Below the pieces are notes generated by a model. The model did no database searches and was not told the DNA's origin. It saw only the letters and a program-made list of their open reading frames with translations. Shown piece by piece: positions 25,992-35,531 of a DNA stretch of 64,000 nt (position 1 is the stretch's first letter; each line of letters starts with the position of its first letter). Position numbers and translations under genes: made by a program. Source of the stretch: Chryseobacterium daeguense DSM 19388 (GTDB lineage Bacteria; Bacteroidota; Bacteroidia; Flavobacteriales; Weeksellaceae); the NCBI RefSeq assembly GCF_000430825.1, contig NZ_AUMT01000010.1, positions 62,001 through 126,000 of the forward strand, in the 5' to 3' direction.

Positions 25992-25999
25992 TAAATTTG
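25992..25999 (+). promoter_or_regulatory. -7 element (TAAATTTG), 4 nt before the start codon
   Basis: TAAATTTG, then GAGC, then the ATG at 26004; predicts a leaderless or near-leaderless GH3 mRNA. Confidence 0.6.
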
Positions 26000-26003
26000 G
26001 AGC

Positions 26004-27503
26004 ATGTTAAACTTTCTAAAGAAAAATGCAGCGCTGGTATGGGCAAAAAAACACGTCCGTAAAGCTGAAGAATTCAAGAAAAATGCAGAAAAAAACCAGG
26101 TAGAACTACTGCTATCCCTGGTAAATACAGCCCAGAAAACACTTTTTGGACGAGAACATGATTTCGAAAATATAAAAACCGTAGAAGATTTTCAGCAAAA
26201 GGTTCCTGTTGCAGATTATGAAGATCTGAAACCATATATAGAAAGAGTAAAACGCGGCCAGGCCAATATTCTCTGGACAAATACTCCCGAATATTTCGCT
26301 AAAACTTCAGGGACTACATCAGGTGCAAAATACATCCCTATTTCTAAAGAAGGAATGCCCTTCCAGATCAAAGGAGCCCAGAGCGCACTCTTCCATTATA
26401 TTGCTAAAAAAAATAATGCAGATTTCGTAAAAGGGAAAATGATTTTCTTACAGGGAAGTCCCGAGCTGGAAGAGATTTTCGGTATAAAAACCGGCCGTCT
26501 TTCCGGAATTGTGGCTCATCATATTCCGAACTACCTTCAAAAAAACAGGCTCCCAAGCCTCGAAACCAACATGATGGAAGACTGGGAAGCCAAAGTGGAT
26601 AAGATTGTCGAAGAGACGGAAAAGGAAGACATGACCTTAATTTCGGGAATTCCTCCCTGGCTGATCATGTATTTTGAAAAACTAATTGAAAAACACGGAA
26701 AGAAAATAAAGCAGATTTTCCCTAACCTACAGCTGATAGTAACCGGAGGAGTTAATTATGAGCCTTATCGCGATAAAATGGAAGAACTGCTGGGCGGGAA
26801 AGTGGATATTGTGCAGACATTTCCTGCTTCCGAAGGTTTTTTTGCTTTTCAGGATGATTATACTAAAGAAGGCTTATTACTTTTAACCAATCATGGGATT
26901 TTCTATGAATTTATTCCGCTGGAAGAATACGGCAGACCTAATGCCAGAAGATTGACTCTTAAAGACGTTGAGCTTAATAAGGATTATGCTTTAATTTTAA
27001 CCACAAATTCAGGCTTATGGGCGTATTCTATTGGTGACGTGGTAAGGTTTATTGATAAAAGTCCGCACAAGATTCTGGTGAGCGGCAGGACAAAGCATTT
27101 TACCTCAGCTTTTGGAGAACATGTAATTGCTTTCGAAGTGGAAGAGGCCATGAAAGCTACAATGGAAAAATATCCGTCACAGATTACGGAATTTCATCTG
27201 GCTCCGCAGGTAAACCCGGCCGAAGGACTTCCCTATCACGAATGGTTTATTGAGTTTGAAAAAGAGCCAGACAATTTAGATCAGTTTAAAAATGAGCTGG
27301 ATGAGCAGCTTAGAAAGCGCAATACTTATTATGATGATCTTATTTCTGGAAACATCCTTCAAAAGCTTCATATCACAAAGCTGAAAAAAAATGCTTTTCA
27401 GGAATATGCAAAATCACAGGGCAAACTCGGGGGGCAAAATAAAATTCCAAGACTCGCCAATGATAGAAAAATTGCAGATTTATTGGAAATTTACAAACTT
27501 TAA
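26004..27503 (+). CDS. GH3-family adenylate-forming enzyme
   Basis: 499 residues. The ATP/AMP-binding P-loop FAKTSGTTSGAKYIPIS (near residue 99) and the VSGRTKHFTSAFGEHV and LILTTNSGLWAYSIGDVVRF blocks mark the GH3 family, plant acyl acid-amido synthetases that adenylate a carboxylate and couple it to an amino acid. Bacteroidota homologues are common but uncharacterised. No signal peptide, so cytosolic. It stands alone, with its own -7 element 4 nt before the ATG. Substrate unknown; I do not infer auxin conjugation. Confidence 0.88.
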   Translation: MLNFLKKNAALVWAKKHVRKAEEFKKNAEKNQVELLLSLVNTAQKTLFGREHDFENIKTVEDFQQKVPVADYEDLKPYIERVKRGQANILWTNTPEYFAKTSGTTSGAKYIPISKEGMPFQIKGAQSALFHYIAKKNNADFVKGKMIFLQGSPELEEIFGIKTGRLSGIVAHHIPNYLQKNRLPSLETNMMEDWEAKVDKIVEETEKEDMTLISGIPPWLIMYFEKLIEKHGKKIKQIFPNLQLIVTGGVNYEPYRDKMEELLGGKVDIVQTFPASEGFFAFQDDYTKEGLLLLTNHGIFYEFIPLEEYGRPNARRLTLKDVELNKDYALILTTNSGLWAYSIGDVVRFIDKSPHKILVSGRTKHFTSAFGEHVIAFEVEEAMKATMEKYPSQITEFHLAPQVNPAEGLPYHEWFIEFEKEPDNLDQFKNELDEQLRKRNTYYDDLISGNILQKLHITKLKKNAFQEYAKSQGKLGGQNKIPRLANDRKIADLLEIYKL

Positions 27504-27546
27504 ACACATTTTTTCAATTCCGGAAACGTATATTCGAAAAAAATTA

Positions 27547-27554
27547 TAAATTTG
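27547..27554 (+). promoter_or_regulatory. -7 element (TAAATTTG) for the 27573 lipoprotein
   Basis: TAAATTTG, 18 nt before the ATG at 27573, in AT-rich DNA; no -33 TTG seen. Confidence 0.5.
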
Positions 27555-27572
27555 GAAAACTAAAAAATAATA

Positions 27573-27938
27573 ATGAAAGCATCTGTACTTTTAAAATCAT
27601 CTTTACTGACGTCGTTATTTGTAATTTCATCTTGTGCAACTACAAAATATTCAGAAGACATTTCGAAAAATGATTATTCTAATTTACAAGCCGGAAGAAT
27701 GTATGTTGTTACAATGAAAGACGGTTCCAAAAACCAAAGAATGCTATTCCGTAACGTAGATGGCGATAATTTGATAGGAACAGCCGGAAAAAAAGACAGT
27801 ACAGCGGTAGTTATTCCAAAAGCAAACGTAGCTGCGGTAAGAGACAGCAGAAAAGCCAGAACTACGGCAGGAGCTGTGGTAATAGGCGCTGCAGGGGTTG
27901 CGGCATTGGTGATCAGTGCTTCCAGGGCAGATAACTAA
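27573..27938 (+). CDS. Small lipoprotein of unknown function
   Basis: 121 residues. Signal sequence with lipobox FVISSC (C21). A soluble middle with a bacterial-SH3-like or beta-barrel pattern (YVVTMKDGSKNQRMLFRNVD, LIGTAGKKDSTAVVIPKANV) is followed by a C-terminal hydrophobic helix (GAVVIGAAGVAALVI). The KDGSK and VIPKANVAAVR blocks recall small Bacteroidota lipoproteins with a conversion-to-surface motif. Function unknown. Its 3' end is followed by a hairpin that overlaps the next promoter. Confidence 0.75.
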   Translation: MKASVLLKSSLLTSLFVISSCATTKYSEDISKNDYSNLQAGRMYVVTMKDGSKNQRMLFRNVDGDNLIGTAGKKDSTAVVIPKANVAAVRDSRKARTTAGAVVIGAAGVAALVISASRADN

Positions 27939-27994
27939 TAGATATTATCTTTTAGACCTCATTTAATTTATCATTAAAAAAAATCATGATATAA

Positions 27995-28025
27995 TAGCTT
28001 CAAATGAATATTTGAGGCTATTTTT
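27995..28025 (+). terminator. Terminator whose T-run overlaps the next promoter
   Basis: TAGCTTCAAAT/ATTTGAGGCTA stem (one G-U pair, 11 bp) with a 4-nt loop, then TTTTT. The T-run is part of the -7 element at 28019. Confidence 0.7.
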
Positions 28026-28026
28026 G
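28019..28026 (+). promoter_or_regulatory. -7 element (TATTTTTG), 4 nt before the start codon, inside the terminator
   Basis: TATTTTTG followed by TCTG and the ATG at 28031. It shares bases with the preceding terminator's T-run. Confidence 0.55.
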
Positions 28027-28030
28027 TCTG

Positions 28031-29266
28031 ATGATATCCTTTACTCCGTTACAGACATTACAAAATGTTGAATTCAGGAATCTTCTTACAGGGAGATTTT
28101 TTATTGTTTTAGCTTTCAGGATGCTCGCTACTTTATTGGGATGGTGGGTGTATCAATTAACAAAAGATCCATTCTCAATTGGCCTTATCGGGCTTTCGGA
28201 AGTAATTCCGGCGGTGAGTTGCGCCCTTTACGCGGGACATGTAATCGATATGAACGAAAAGAAAAGATTATTATTAATATGTAATTATGCTTATATATTT
28301 TTAATAGGATTATTGCTGATTCCTGCATTTTTTAACGTTGAACTGCATTTTTCGGGGCATGAAATTACCTATTTTATCTACGGAGTTATATTTTTTACGG
28401 GTATTGCAAGAGCTTTTATCGGGCCTATCGTTCCATCCATGATTCCTAAGATTGTAAAGAAAGAAAACCTTCCAAATGCCGTTACTCTCAACCAAGCAAC
28501 CTTCTTAATATCATCCGTTTGCGGTCATGCTGCCGGCGGATTCCTGATCGGTTTTTTTGGTGTAAAATGGACATTAATTGTTATCATTTCATTAATATTT
28601 TTAGCTTCATTATTCTTTTTTCAGTTAAAAAAACAATATTCTAAATACAAAAAAGAAAATATTAACGTTATAGACAGTATGCGTGAAGGGATTTCTTATA
28701 TTTTTAAAACTAAAGAAATTCTGGGAGCGCTGTGTTTGGATATGTTTGCGGTTCTTTTCGGAGGTGCTGTTGCCATGATTCCGGTGTACGCCACAGATAT
28801 TCTGAAGGTGGGCGCAGAAGGTTTCGGGCTGTTGAATGCGGCATCGGATATAGGGTCAATGTGTATCATTACTCTTCTATCCATTATTCCGCTAAGAAAA
28901 AACCAAGGCAAGATTTTACTTGCTGTGGTTACAGGATTTGGACTTTGTATTATAGGTTTCGGGTTGTCGCACTTATACTGGCTTTCATTCATGTTCCTTG
29001 TTTTAAGCGGGATGCTGGATGGAATTTCAGTGGTCATCAGAGGAACAATTGTTCAGCTGAAAACCCCGGACAACATCAGAGGACGGGTGTTAAGCGTAAA
29101 TTCCATCTTCATTATGTCCAGTAATGAAATGGGGCAATTTGAGAGCGGACTGATGGCAAAACTGCTTGGGGTTGTACGATCTGTAGTGTTTGGAGGAACC
29201 ATGACGGTACTCATTGCTATTATTGTAGGAACCACCAATCATAAATTAAGAAAAATGCAATATTAG
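28031..29266 (+). CDS. MFS transporter (MFS_3/EntS-like exporter)
   Basis: 411 residues with about 12 hydrophobic segments. N-terminus TLQNVEFRNLLTGRFFIVLA and YAGHVIDMNEKKRLLLICN, and the mid-protein pattern GEGFGLLNAASDIGS (GAEGFGLLNAASDIGS), match the MFS_3 group of multidrug and enterobactin-type exporters. Inner membrane, exporting an unknown small molecule. The start is fixed by the -7 element 4 nt upstream. No regulator or biosynthesis genes adjoin it. Confidence 0.85.
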   Translation: MISFTPLQTLQNVEFRNLLTGRFFIVLAFRMLATLLGWWVYQLTKDPFSIGLIGLSEVIPAVSCALYAGHVIDMNEKKRLLLICNYAYIFLIGLLLIPAFFNVELHFSGHEITYFIYGVIFFTGIARAFIGPIVPSMIPKIVKKENLPNAVTLNQATFLISSVCGHAAGGFLIGFFGVKWTLIVIISLIFLASLFFFQLKKQYSKYKKENINVIDSMREGISYIFKTKEILGALCLDMFAVLFGGAVAMIPVYATDILKVGAEGFGLLNAASDIGSMCIITLLSIIPLRKNQGKILLAVVTGFGLCIIGFGLSHLYWLSFMFLVLSGMLDGISVVIRGTIVQLKTPDNIRGRVLSVNSIFIMSSNEMGQFESGLMAKLLGVVRSVVFGGTMTVLIAIIVGTTNHKLRKMQY

Positions 29267-29329
29267 AAAGTATAACTATATATTTATTAAATTAATCTTA
29301 AAAACTTTAAATTAAGATTAATAATTTTT

Positions 29330-29337
29330 TATATTTG
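29330..29337 (+). promoter_or_regulatory. -7 element (TATATTTG) for the first T9SS protein
   Basis: TATATTTG, 20 nt before the ATG at 29358; -33 region without TTG. Confidence 0.5.
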
Positions 29338-29357
29338 TATATAAAAATCTCCCCTAC

Positions 29358-31436
29358 ATGAAAAAAACTTTACTCATTTTTTTGAGCTTGATTGCTCAGA
29401 TATTTTACGCGCAGTCGGACTGTACTTCGGCTCTTGCTGTATGCGGGAATTCTAACATTTCTTATACCCCCAGCGGGTTTGGAAATGTCCAGGAAAGCCC
29501 GTTAGGCAACGGATGTCTTTCTATTGAACACTTTTCTGTATGGTATACATTTACCGTATCTACAAGTGGAACACTTACATTTTTGATCACTCCAAACGCA
29601 CAGGCAGATTATGACTGGGCTGTTTTCGGGCCTAATAAACCTTGCGGAAGCCTTGGAGCTCCTTTAAGATGTTCTTATGCATCTACAGCAAGTGGTATAT
29701 TAACAGGTCTTAATATGACTGCAACAGACCTTAGTGAAGGAGCAGGCGGTGACGGCTTTGTAAGATATCTTGATGTAGTTGCAGGTGAAACTTATTATTT
29801 AATTGTAGATAATTTCTCAGCAAATGCAAACGGCTTCGTTCTTAGCTGGGGCGGGACTGCTACTTTGTCCTCTCCTTTTACTTCAGCGATTCAGCCGAAT
29901 CCATTTGTACCGCCGGGCGTTCCTAACGCAAATCCTGGAGGACCGAATGAGGTAATTATATGCTCCGATCCTGCTACTTTCGATTTCCCAACGTTATCTG
30001 CAGGAATCATCAACGGAAATCCAAATTTCCAAGTGAGCTACCACACAAGTTCTAATGACGCACTTACGGGAAATAACCCGATTACATCTCCATTAGTAGT
30101 AAACACAACAACGGTATATTACTACAGTATAAGCTATGTAGATCCTACAAACCCGAACAGCCCGATAAGCAAATGTAAACAAACCGGAACATTCAAATTC
30201 AAGCAGGGTAATATCACGGCACAGGACGTAACATTATCAGCTTGTAATAATAATAATGAAGGAACAGGACTATACGACCTTACATCAGCGAATGTTCTGC
30301 CGTCTGACCCTACCGCCATTAAAAAGTATTACCCTACAATGGCTGACCTTTTGGCTGGAACAAACGAAATTACGAACCCGGCAAACTTCATTTCATCCAC
30401 AGGTACTGTATACGTAAATGTAACCACCCTTCAGGGATGTTCTGATACTGCTCAGATCACATTGAACTTTAATCCTGTAGTGGTAGTAACAGAAGCTACA
30501 TTGAGATCTTGTTTCATCGAAACTAATCCTTCGACAGCTTTATTTAATCTTACTACTGCAGCAGTGACTACACAATCCGGTGTTACTAAAACATATTATC
30601 CGTCTCTTACAGATGCGGTGGCCGGTACGAATGAAATTTTAAATCCTACCGCATACATTTCTCCAAACGGAGTGGTTTTCATTAAAGTAACTAATGCAAA
30701 CGGATGTTACGGAGTAGCGAAAGTAACTTTGATTGTACTTCCCCCTGTATATTCTAATGTATTGGAAGACAAGATTATCTGTATAGAAGATACCACAACG
30801 CTGGATGCAGGCCCAGGCTTTACAGCTTATTTATGGAGTACGGGTGCTACTACACAGACTGTAAATAATATAACTGTCGGCACCTACTGGGTAGATCTTA
30901 CTACAGGACAGTGCGTTACAAGACAGACTGTAAAAGTTTATCCTTCTGAGCAGCCTGTTATTTCAAGTGTTGATATTGCTAACAATACCATTACTGTAAG
31001 TGCTGTAGGAGGAACTGCTCCATACAAATATTCAATGGATGGTATCAACTGGCAGGATTCTAACGTGTTTACAAACGTTCCGAGAGGTGATAATATGATT
31101 TATTTAAAAGACGCTTATGATTGTGATCCTATTACTATCACGGTAGTGGTTCCTAATCTTGTAAATGTTATCACACCAAACGGAGACGGAGTAAATGATA
31201 TTATCGACTACTCAGCTTTAGCAGGAAAACAAAACCTTGTATTAAGCATTTACGACAGATATGGCGTAAAAGTGGGCCAGGCAGATAAATTATCAGGATT
31301 CAAATGGGACGGAACCACAGGTGGTAAAAAAGTACCTACGGGAACTTACTGGTATTCTGTAACATGGAATGAGAATGATAAGAAAAACACACCATTCAAG
31401 TTCTCAGGATGGGTGATGGTGAAAAACAGAGAATAA
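29358..31436 (+). CDS. T9SS type B surface protein, array member 1 (N-type A, C-type alpha)
   Basis: 692 residues. Signal peptide 1-19 (LSLIAQIFYAQ). N-type A domain, about 20-175: SDCTSALAVCGNSNISYTPS, HFSVWYTFTV and DYDWAVFGPN. Then come two repeat modules with KYYPTMADLLAGTNEI and TYYPSLTDAVAGTNEI, a conserved IICIEDTTTLDAGPGF block, an SprB-like repeat (GGTAPYKYSMDG, about 533-600) and the sorting domain from NVITPNGDGVND (603) to the end. Secreted by the type IX system; sorting domain type B. Probably an adhesin or gliding-associated surface protein. It shares its C-terminal half with genes 38716 and 40960. Confidence 0.9.
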   Translation: MKKTLLIFLSLIAQIFYAQSDCTSALAVCGNSNISYTPSGFGNVQESPLGNGCLSIEHFSVWYTFTVSTSGTLTFLITPNAQADYDWAVFGPNKPCGSLGAPLRCSYASTASGILTGLNMTATDLSEGAGGDGFVRYLDVVAGETYYLIVDNFSANANGFVLSWGGTATLSSPFTSAIQPNPFVPPGVPNANPGGPNEVIICSDPATFDFPTLSAGIINGNPNFQVSYHTSSNDALTGNNPITSPLVVNTTTVYYYSISYVDPTNPNSPISKCKQTGTFKFKQGNITAQDVTLSACNNNNEGTGLYDLTSANVLPSDPTAIKKYYPTMADLLAGTNEITNPANFISSTGTVYVNVTTLQGCSDTAQITLNFNPVVVVTEATLRSCFIETNPSTALFNLTTAAVTTQSGVTKTYYPSLTDAVAGTNEILNPTAYISPNGVVFIKVTNANGCYGVAKVTLIVLPPVYSNVLEDKIICIEDTTTLDAGPGFTAYLWSTGATTQTVNNITVGTYWVDLTTGQCVTRQTVKVYPSEQPVISSVDIANNTITVSAVGGTAPYKYSMDGINWQDSNVFTNVPRGDNMIYLKDAYDCDPITITVVVPNLVNVITPNGDGVNDIIDYSALAGKQNLVLSIYDRYGVKVGQADKLSGFKWDGTTGGKKVPTGTYWYSVTWNENDKKNTPFKFSGWVMVKNRE

Positions 31437-31455
31437 TCTAAAGATATTTAAAGAG

Positions 31456-31483
31456 AAAAACCGCTTTTTCAAGCGGTTTTTTT
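31456..31483 (+). terminator. Rho-independent terminator
   Basis: AAAAACCGCTT/AAGCGGTTTTT, 11-bp stem around TTTC, then T-run. Confidence 0.85.
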
Positions 31484-31523
31484 CACATTATAAAATTAAA
31501 CATTGTATAAAAATCATTCACTA

Positions 31524-33596
31524 ATGAAGAAGTTATTACTGCTTTTCGTATTATTTTTAACACAAATGACTTTTGCACAATCAGATTGCGTTTCGGCCAT
31601 TCCGGTTTGCGGTAACTCTGATATTTCCTATAACCCCAGCAGCAACGGAACCATCCCGGAACAGACCCAAAACAGCTGTCTGGATGTAGAGCATTACTCC
31701 GTATGGTATGTATTTACTGCAGCCACTACAGGGACAATTGAGTTTACCATAACTCCTAATACAGTTCCCAACGTTATCCATTATGATTATGATTTTGCAG
31801 TTTATGGGCCCAATATCAACTGTGCTACATGGGATTTCGGTAATGCCGTAAGCTGTAATTTCTCCGGGCTGAACGGCGAGACTGGATTAAGCTCCACAGA
31901 AACAGGAGACCAATGGGAACCCCCTTTAAATGTAGTCGCGGGAGAAACGTATTATCTTCTTATTGACAACTATATTCCGAATAACCCTTATGGTTTCTCT
32001 TTAACATGGGGAGGAACGGCCAGCTTATCTTCCGCATTTACGGATCCTACATTAGCCCCAAACCCTTTTTTACCACCGGGAGACCCGAATCCGGCAGGCG
32101 GACCTAATGAAGTTGCCACATGTCCTCTTCCTTCTCTGTTTAATTTCAATACATTATCAGCAGGAATTCTAAACGGTAATCCAAACTTCATCATCAGCTA
32201 TCATACCACCCCTAACGATGCCTTGTTCGGGACAAGTCCTATTACGGCACCTATTATGGTAAATGGTACAGATACTTATTACTACAGTATGCATTATCAG
32301 GACCCGGCTGATCCAAACAATCCATTAAATGCTTGTAGGCAGACCGGTTCTTTTAAATTTAAATTAGGAGCAATTACCCCTCAGAATGTAACTCTTCTCG
32401 CATGTAATAACAACGGAGCAGGAACAGCAACATTTAACCTGAATGCAGCGGCAGTATATCCTACAGATACTTCGGCTAATAAAAAATTCTATCTTACGCT
32501 TAACGACCTTAATAACAATGTAAACGAAATTCAGAATCCATTTAACTATGTTTCAGCTCCGAAAACAGTATATGTAAAGGTCACCACAGCAGGACAGTGT
32601 ACGGGACACTCCCAGATCAGCCTTCAGTTCCATCCGGTGGCAGAGGCTCATGATGCAAGTATAGAGTCTTGCTTCATTGCTTCGAATATCACAACAGCTT
32701 CGTTTGATTTAACGCTTGCTGATGTAACTTCGCAAAACGGTGTTACTAAGAAATTCTTTAAAACTCAGGCAGACGCCATTTCAGGAAATAATCCGATTCA
32801 GCAGCCAGATGCTTATATTGCGACCAGCGGCGTGGTTTATGTGAGAGTGATCACAGAAAATGACTGTTATGCTATTTCAAAAATAACATTAAAAGTTTTG
32901 CCTCCTGTAAAATCAAATGTTCTCGCAGACAAAACAATTTGTATAGAAGATAAAACAACACTAGATGCCGGCCCTGGATTTGATGGCTACGAATGGAGCA
33001 CCGGAGCAACCACTCAGTCTATCTCAAACGTAGGAGTAGGTGCTTATTGGGTTAAATTAAAAACCGGAGAATGCTGGACACTACAAGCAGTTAACGTGTA
33101 TCCTTCTCAACAGCCCGTAATTGCAAGCATTGATATTACAAATGATTCCTTCACTGTAAACGTAAAAGGCGGAAAAGCACCTTACCAATATTCCATTGAC
33201 GGAGTAAACTGGCAGGATTCAAACATATTCACAGGGCTTCCTAGAGGTGAAAACAAAGTATATGTAAAAGATTCTTTTGACTGTAACCCTATTGAAGTGC
33301 AGGTAACCGTACCAAACCTTCTGAACGCTATCACCCCGAACGGAGACAACAAAAATGACTTCATAGATTATTCGGCGCTGGCTTATAAGAAAAATCTTGT
33401 CTTCACAGTGTATGACAGATACGGAAACATGCTGTACAAAGCAGACAAAATCAGAAATTATACCTGGGACGGAACCTCAAGCGGTAAGAAAATCATTACC
33501 GGAACTTACTGGTACACCATCTCATGGAATGAAAATGATAAAAACAATACCGAAACCAAATACAGCGGATGGGTATTGGTAAAGAATATTGAATAA
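31524..33596 (+). CDS. T9SS type B surface protein, array member 2 (N-type A, C-type beta)
   Basis: 690 residues from the ATG at 31524; a TTG at 31503 also opens the frame but the signal peptide (KKLLLLFVLFLTQMTFAQ) begins at the ATG. N-type A as in member 1 (SDCVSAIPVCGNSDISYNPS, HYSVWYVFTA, YDYDFAVYGP). The first module (ACNNNGAGTATFNLN) resembles member 1, but from ESCFIASN onward it follows the beta version: KKFFKTQADAISGNNPI, GGKAPYQYSIDGVNWQDSN and DYSALAYKKNLVFTVYDRYG. Sorting domain from about residue 600. Same export route as the others. Confidence 0.9.
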   Translation: MKKLLLLFVLFLTQMTFAQSDCVSAIPVCGNSDISYNPSSNGTIPEQTQNSCLDVEHYSVWYVFTAATTGTIEFTITPNTVPNVIHYDYDFAVYGPNINCATWDFGNAVSCNFSGLNGETGLSSTETGDQWEPPLNVVAGETYYLLIDNYIPNNPYGFSLTWGGTASLSSAFTDPTLAPNPFLPPGDPNPAGGPNEVATCPLPSLFNFNTLSAGILNGNPNFIISYHTTPNDALFGTSPITAPIMVNGTDTYYYSMHYQDPADPNNPLNACRQTGSFKFKLGAITPQNVTLLACNNNGAGTATFNLNAAAVYPTDTSANKKFYLTLNDLNNNVNEIQNPFNYVSAPKTVYVKVTTAGQCTGHSQISLQFHPVAEAHDASIESCFIASNITTASFDLTLADVTSQNGVTKKFFKTQADAISGNNPIQQPDAYIATSGVVYVRVITENDCYAISKITLKVLPPVKSNVLADKTICIEDKTTLDAGPGFDGYEWSTGATTQSISNVGVGAYWVKLKTGECWTLQAVNVYPSQQPVIASIDITNDSFTVNVKGGKAPYQYSIDGVNWQDSNIFTGLPRGENKVYVKDSFDCNPIEVQVTVPNLLNAITPNGDNKNDFIDYSALAYKKNLVFTVYDRYGNMLYKADKIRNYTWDGTSSGKKIITGTYWYTISWNENDKNNTETKYSGWVLVKNIE

Positions 33597-33623
33597 ATTA
33601 AAACCCTTTACTATCAGACACTT

Positions 33624-33653
33624 AAATCACCTCAGTTTTGGGGTGATTTTTTT
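33624..33653 (+). terminator. Rho-independent terminator
   Basis: AAATCACC/GGTGATTT stem with an 8-10-nt loop, then T-run. It resembles the terminators after the other array genes. Confidence 0.7.
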
Positions 33654-33749
33654 ATGCACAACAACACCAGCATGCTTCAATACTGGTTTAAATGAAAATC
33701 AAACTCATAAAATGTTGGTTACTATTTTTCATTTGCTTTTCAAAAAAAC

Positions 33750-33757
33750 TATCTTTG
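33750..33757 (+). promoter_or_regulatory. -7 element (TATCTTTG) for dnaB
   Basis: TATCTTTG, 7 nt before the ATG at 33765, predicting a very short leader for this essential gene. Confidence 0.55.
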
Positions 33758-33764
33758 CAGAACT

Positions 33765-35357
33765 ATGGCGCAGAAAGAAACATTATCTTCTTTGACGAAC
33801 GGAAACTTTGCGAAAGAGCTCTCAATTGCAGACGGGAAAATGCCTCCCAATGCAGTAGATTTTGAAAGGTTGGTGATCGGTACTTTTTTAATTGATAAAA
33901 AAGGACTGGACCACTCTATTGACCTGCTTACACCTGAGGTTTTCTATGATCCGAGACATCAGGTAATTTTTTCTACCATTCTGAAATTGTATGAAAGCAA
34001 CCATCCGGTTGATTTAATGACCATCATACAGGATTTAAAAAGAGAAGAAAAGCTCAGCCAGGCCGGTGGAGACAGCTACATCATAGACCTTACGATGGGA
34101 GTAAGCTCATCTGCCCACATTGAATATCACGTTCGTGTCATTCTTGAAAAATATATTTTAAGAAGTTTGATTAACGTTTCTGCAAACGTAATTGATGCTT
34201 CATATAAAGAATCCACAGACGTTTTTGAGCTTTTAGACAAAGCCGAACAATCATTTTTTGAAATCACCAACGGAACCATTAAAAAAGGTTTTGATACCGC
34301 CAATTCATTGGTAAAACAGGCTATTGACACTATAAAATCCCTCAAAGACAAGCAGGGACTTTCCGGAGTACCTTCGGGATTCCGAGATGTGGATAAAGAA
34401 ACAGGAGGCTGGCAAAATTCCGACCTTATTATTATCGCGGCACGTCCGGCGATGGGTAAAACAGCATTTCTTCTTTCCATGGCGAGAAATATTGCAGTGG
34501 GACATAAAATCCCGATGGCATTATTCTCTCTTGAGATGGCATCCGTACAGCTTATTACCAGGATGATTGCCTCAGAAACAAGAATTTCTTCAGAAAAATT
34601 AAGAAAAGGAACCCTTGACGATGAAGAATGGCAAAGACTGTTCTCCAACGTTTCCGAACTGGAGAACGCCCCTTTATACATAGACGAAACCCCTTCCCTT
34701 TCCATTTTCGACTTCCGTGCAAAATGCCGCCGTCTTGTAATGCAGCATGGCGTACGTCTTATCATGGTCGATTATCTTCAGCTGATGACAGCCGGAGGAG
34801 GCGGAAAAGGCGTTGGAAACCGTGAACAGGAAATCTCCATGATTTCACGTTCCTTAAAAGCGATTGCAAAAGAACTCAACGTTCCTGTAATTGCACTTTC
34901 CCAGCTTTCCAGAAGTGTGGAGACACGTCCCGGAAAAAGACCTCAGCTTTCGGATTTGAGGGAATCGGGAGCGATTGAGCAGGATGCGGATATCGTATCA
35001 TTCATTTTCCGTCCGGAATATTATAAAATTACCGTTTGGGATAATGATGAGGAGGGACAGGAAACTTCAACCGAAAACCAGGCAGAATTAATTATTGCAA
35101 AGCACAGAAATGGTGCAACGGCCGATGTCCGTTTGTCTTTCTTAAAGCATTTTGCAAAATTCGGGGATATTGAGGCGGCCTTTGATGGCGGTGCTGGAGG
35201 CGGATATCCTTCAAACTCCGGATCTCCTGAACCAAGTGGTTTCGATAAAATTAAAACTACCATCCAGCCGGGCGCAGCTTTTGATCTTCCGGACAGCTCA
35301 AAACTTTCAGGGTCTTCCATGAACGATTTTGATGATGAGGATGATTTTCCTTTTTAA
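33765..35357 (+). CDS. dnaB: Replicative DNA helicase DnaB
   Basis: 530 residues, at the upper end of normal because of a Gly/Ser-rich tail. N-terminal DnaB domain (AVDFERLVIGTFLIDKKG), Walker A AARPAMGKTAFLLSMARN near residue 225, Walker B region IMVDYLQLMTAGG, and RSVETRPGKRPQLSDLRESG with the arginine-finger block. It unwinds DNA at the replication fork as a hexamer. No intein. It stands in the middle of an adhesin array, with a promoter close to its ATG and an inverted repeat after it. Confidence 0.98.
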   Translation: MAQKETLSSLTNGNFAKELSIADGKMPPNAVDFERLVIGTFLIDKKGLDHSIDLLTPEVFYDPRHQVIFSTILKLYESNHPVDLMTIIQDLKREEKLSQAGGDSYIIDLTMGVSSSAHIEYHVRVILEKYILRSLINVSANVIDASYKESTDVFELLDKAEQSFFEITNGTIKKGFDTANSLVKQAIDTIKSLKDKQGLSGVPSGFRDVDKETGGWQNSDLIIIAARPAMGKTAFLLSMARNIAVGHKIPMALFSLEMASVQLITRMIASETRISSEKLRKGTLDDEEWQRLFSNVSELENAPLYIDETPSLSIFDFRAKCRRLVMQHGVRLIMVDYLQLMTAGGGGKGVGNREQEISMISRSLKAIAKELNVPVIALSQLSRSVETRPGKRPQLSDLRESGAIEQDADIVSFIFRPEYYKITVWDNDEEGQETSTENQAELIIAKHRNGATADVRLSFLKHFAKFGDIEAAFDGGAGGGYPSNSGSPEPSGFDKIKTTIQPGAAFDLPDSSKLSGSSMNDFDDEDDFPF

Positions 35358-35383
35358 ATTAATTTAAATAAAAAATGTTTTTA

Positions 35384-35473
35384 AATCCTTCGACTTCGCT
35401 CAGGATGACATTTCTAATACTTACCGTTATTTTTACAGCACTGTCATCCTGAGCGCGAAGCAGTCGAAGGATT
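35384..35473. repeat. Inverted repeat of a recurrent intergenic element (CCTTCGACT...AGGATGACA)
   Basis: Arm 1 (35384-35410, starting aatccttcgact and ending aggatgaca) pairs with arm 2 (35442-35473, starting tgtcatcctgagc and ending gtcgaaggatt) around a 31-nt loop; arm 2 has a few extra bases. A single-arm relative lies at 52316. It sits in the dnaB-rnhA gap and may act as a terminator. From memory, such elements recur in Chryseobacterium genomes. Confidence 0.75.
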
Positions 35474-35531
35474 CCGGCTTAAAAAAGATAGAATTCTTTC
35501 ATTTTTAAAATAATTTCAATTAAATAAAAAC

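Noticed and set aside
28732..29124. 130-codon frame inside the MFS gene
   Set aside because: It overlaps the real transporter in another frame, and its protein is rich in Cys, Arg and Tyr, not like a normal product.
34127..34765. Long open frame (212 codons) on the minus strand opposite dnaB
   Set aside because: It mirrors the well-supported dnaB gene, has no promoter or start context and no recognisable motif.
33765..35357. Intein in DnaB
   Set aside because: DnaB is a common intein host, but length is normal, no splicing motifs are seen, and the domains are continuous.
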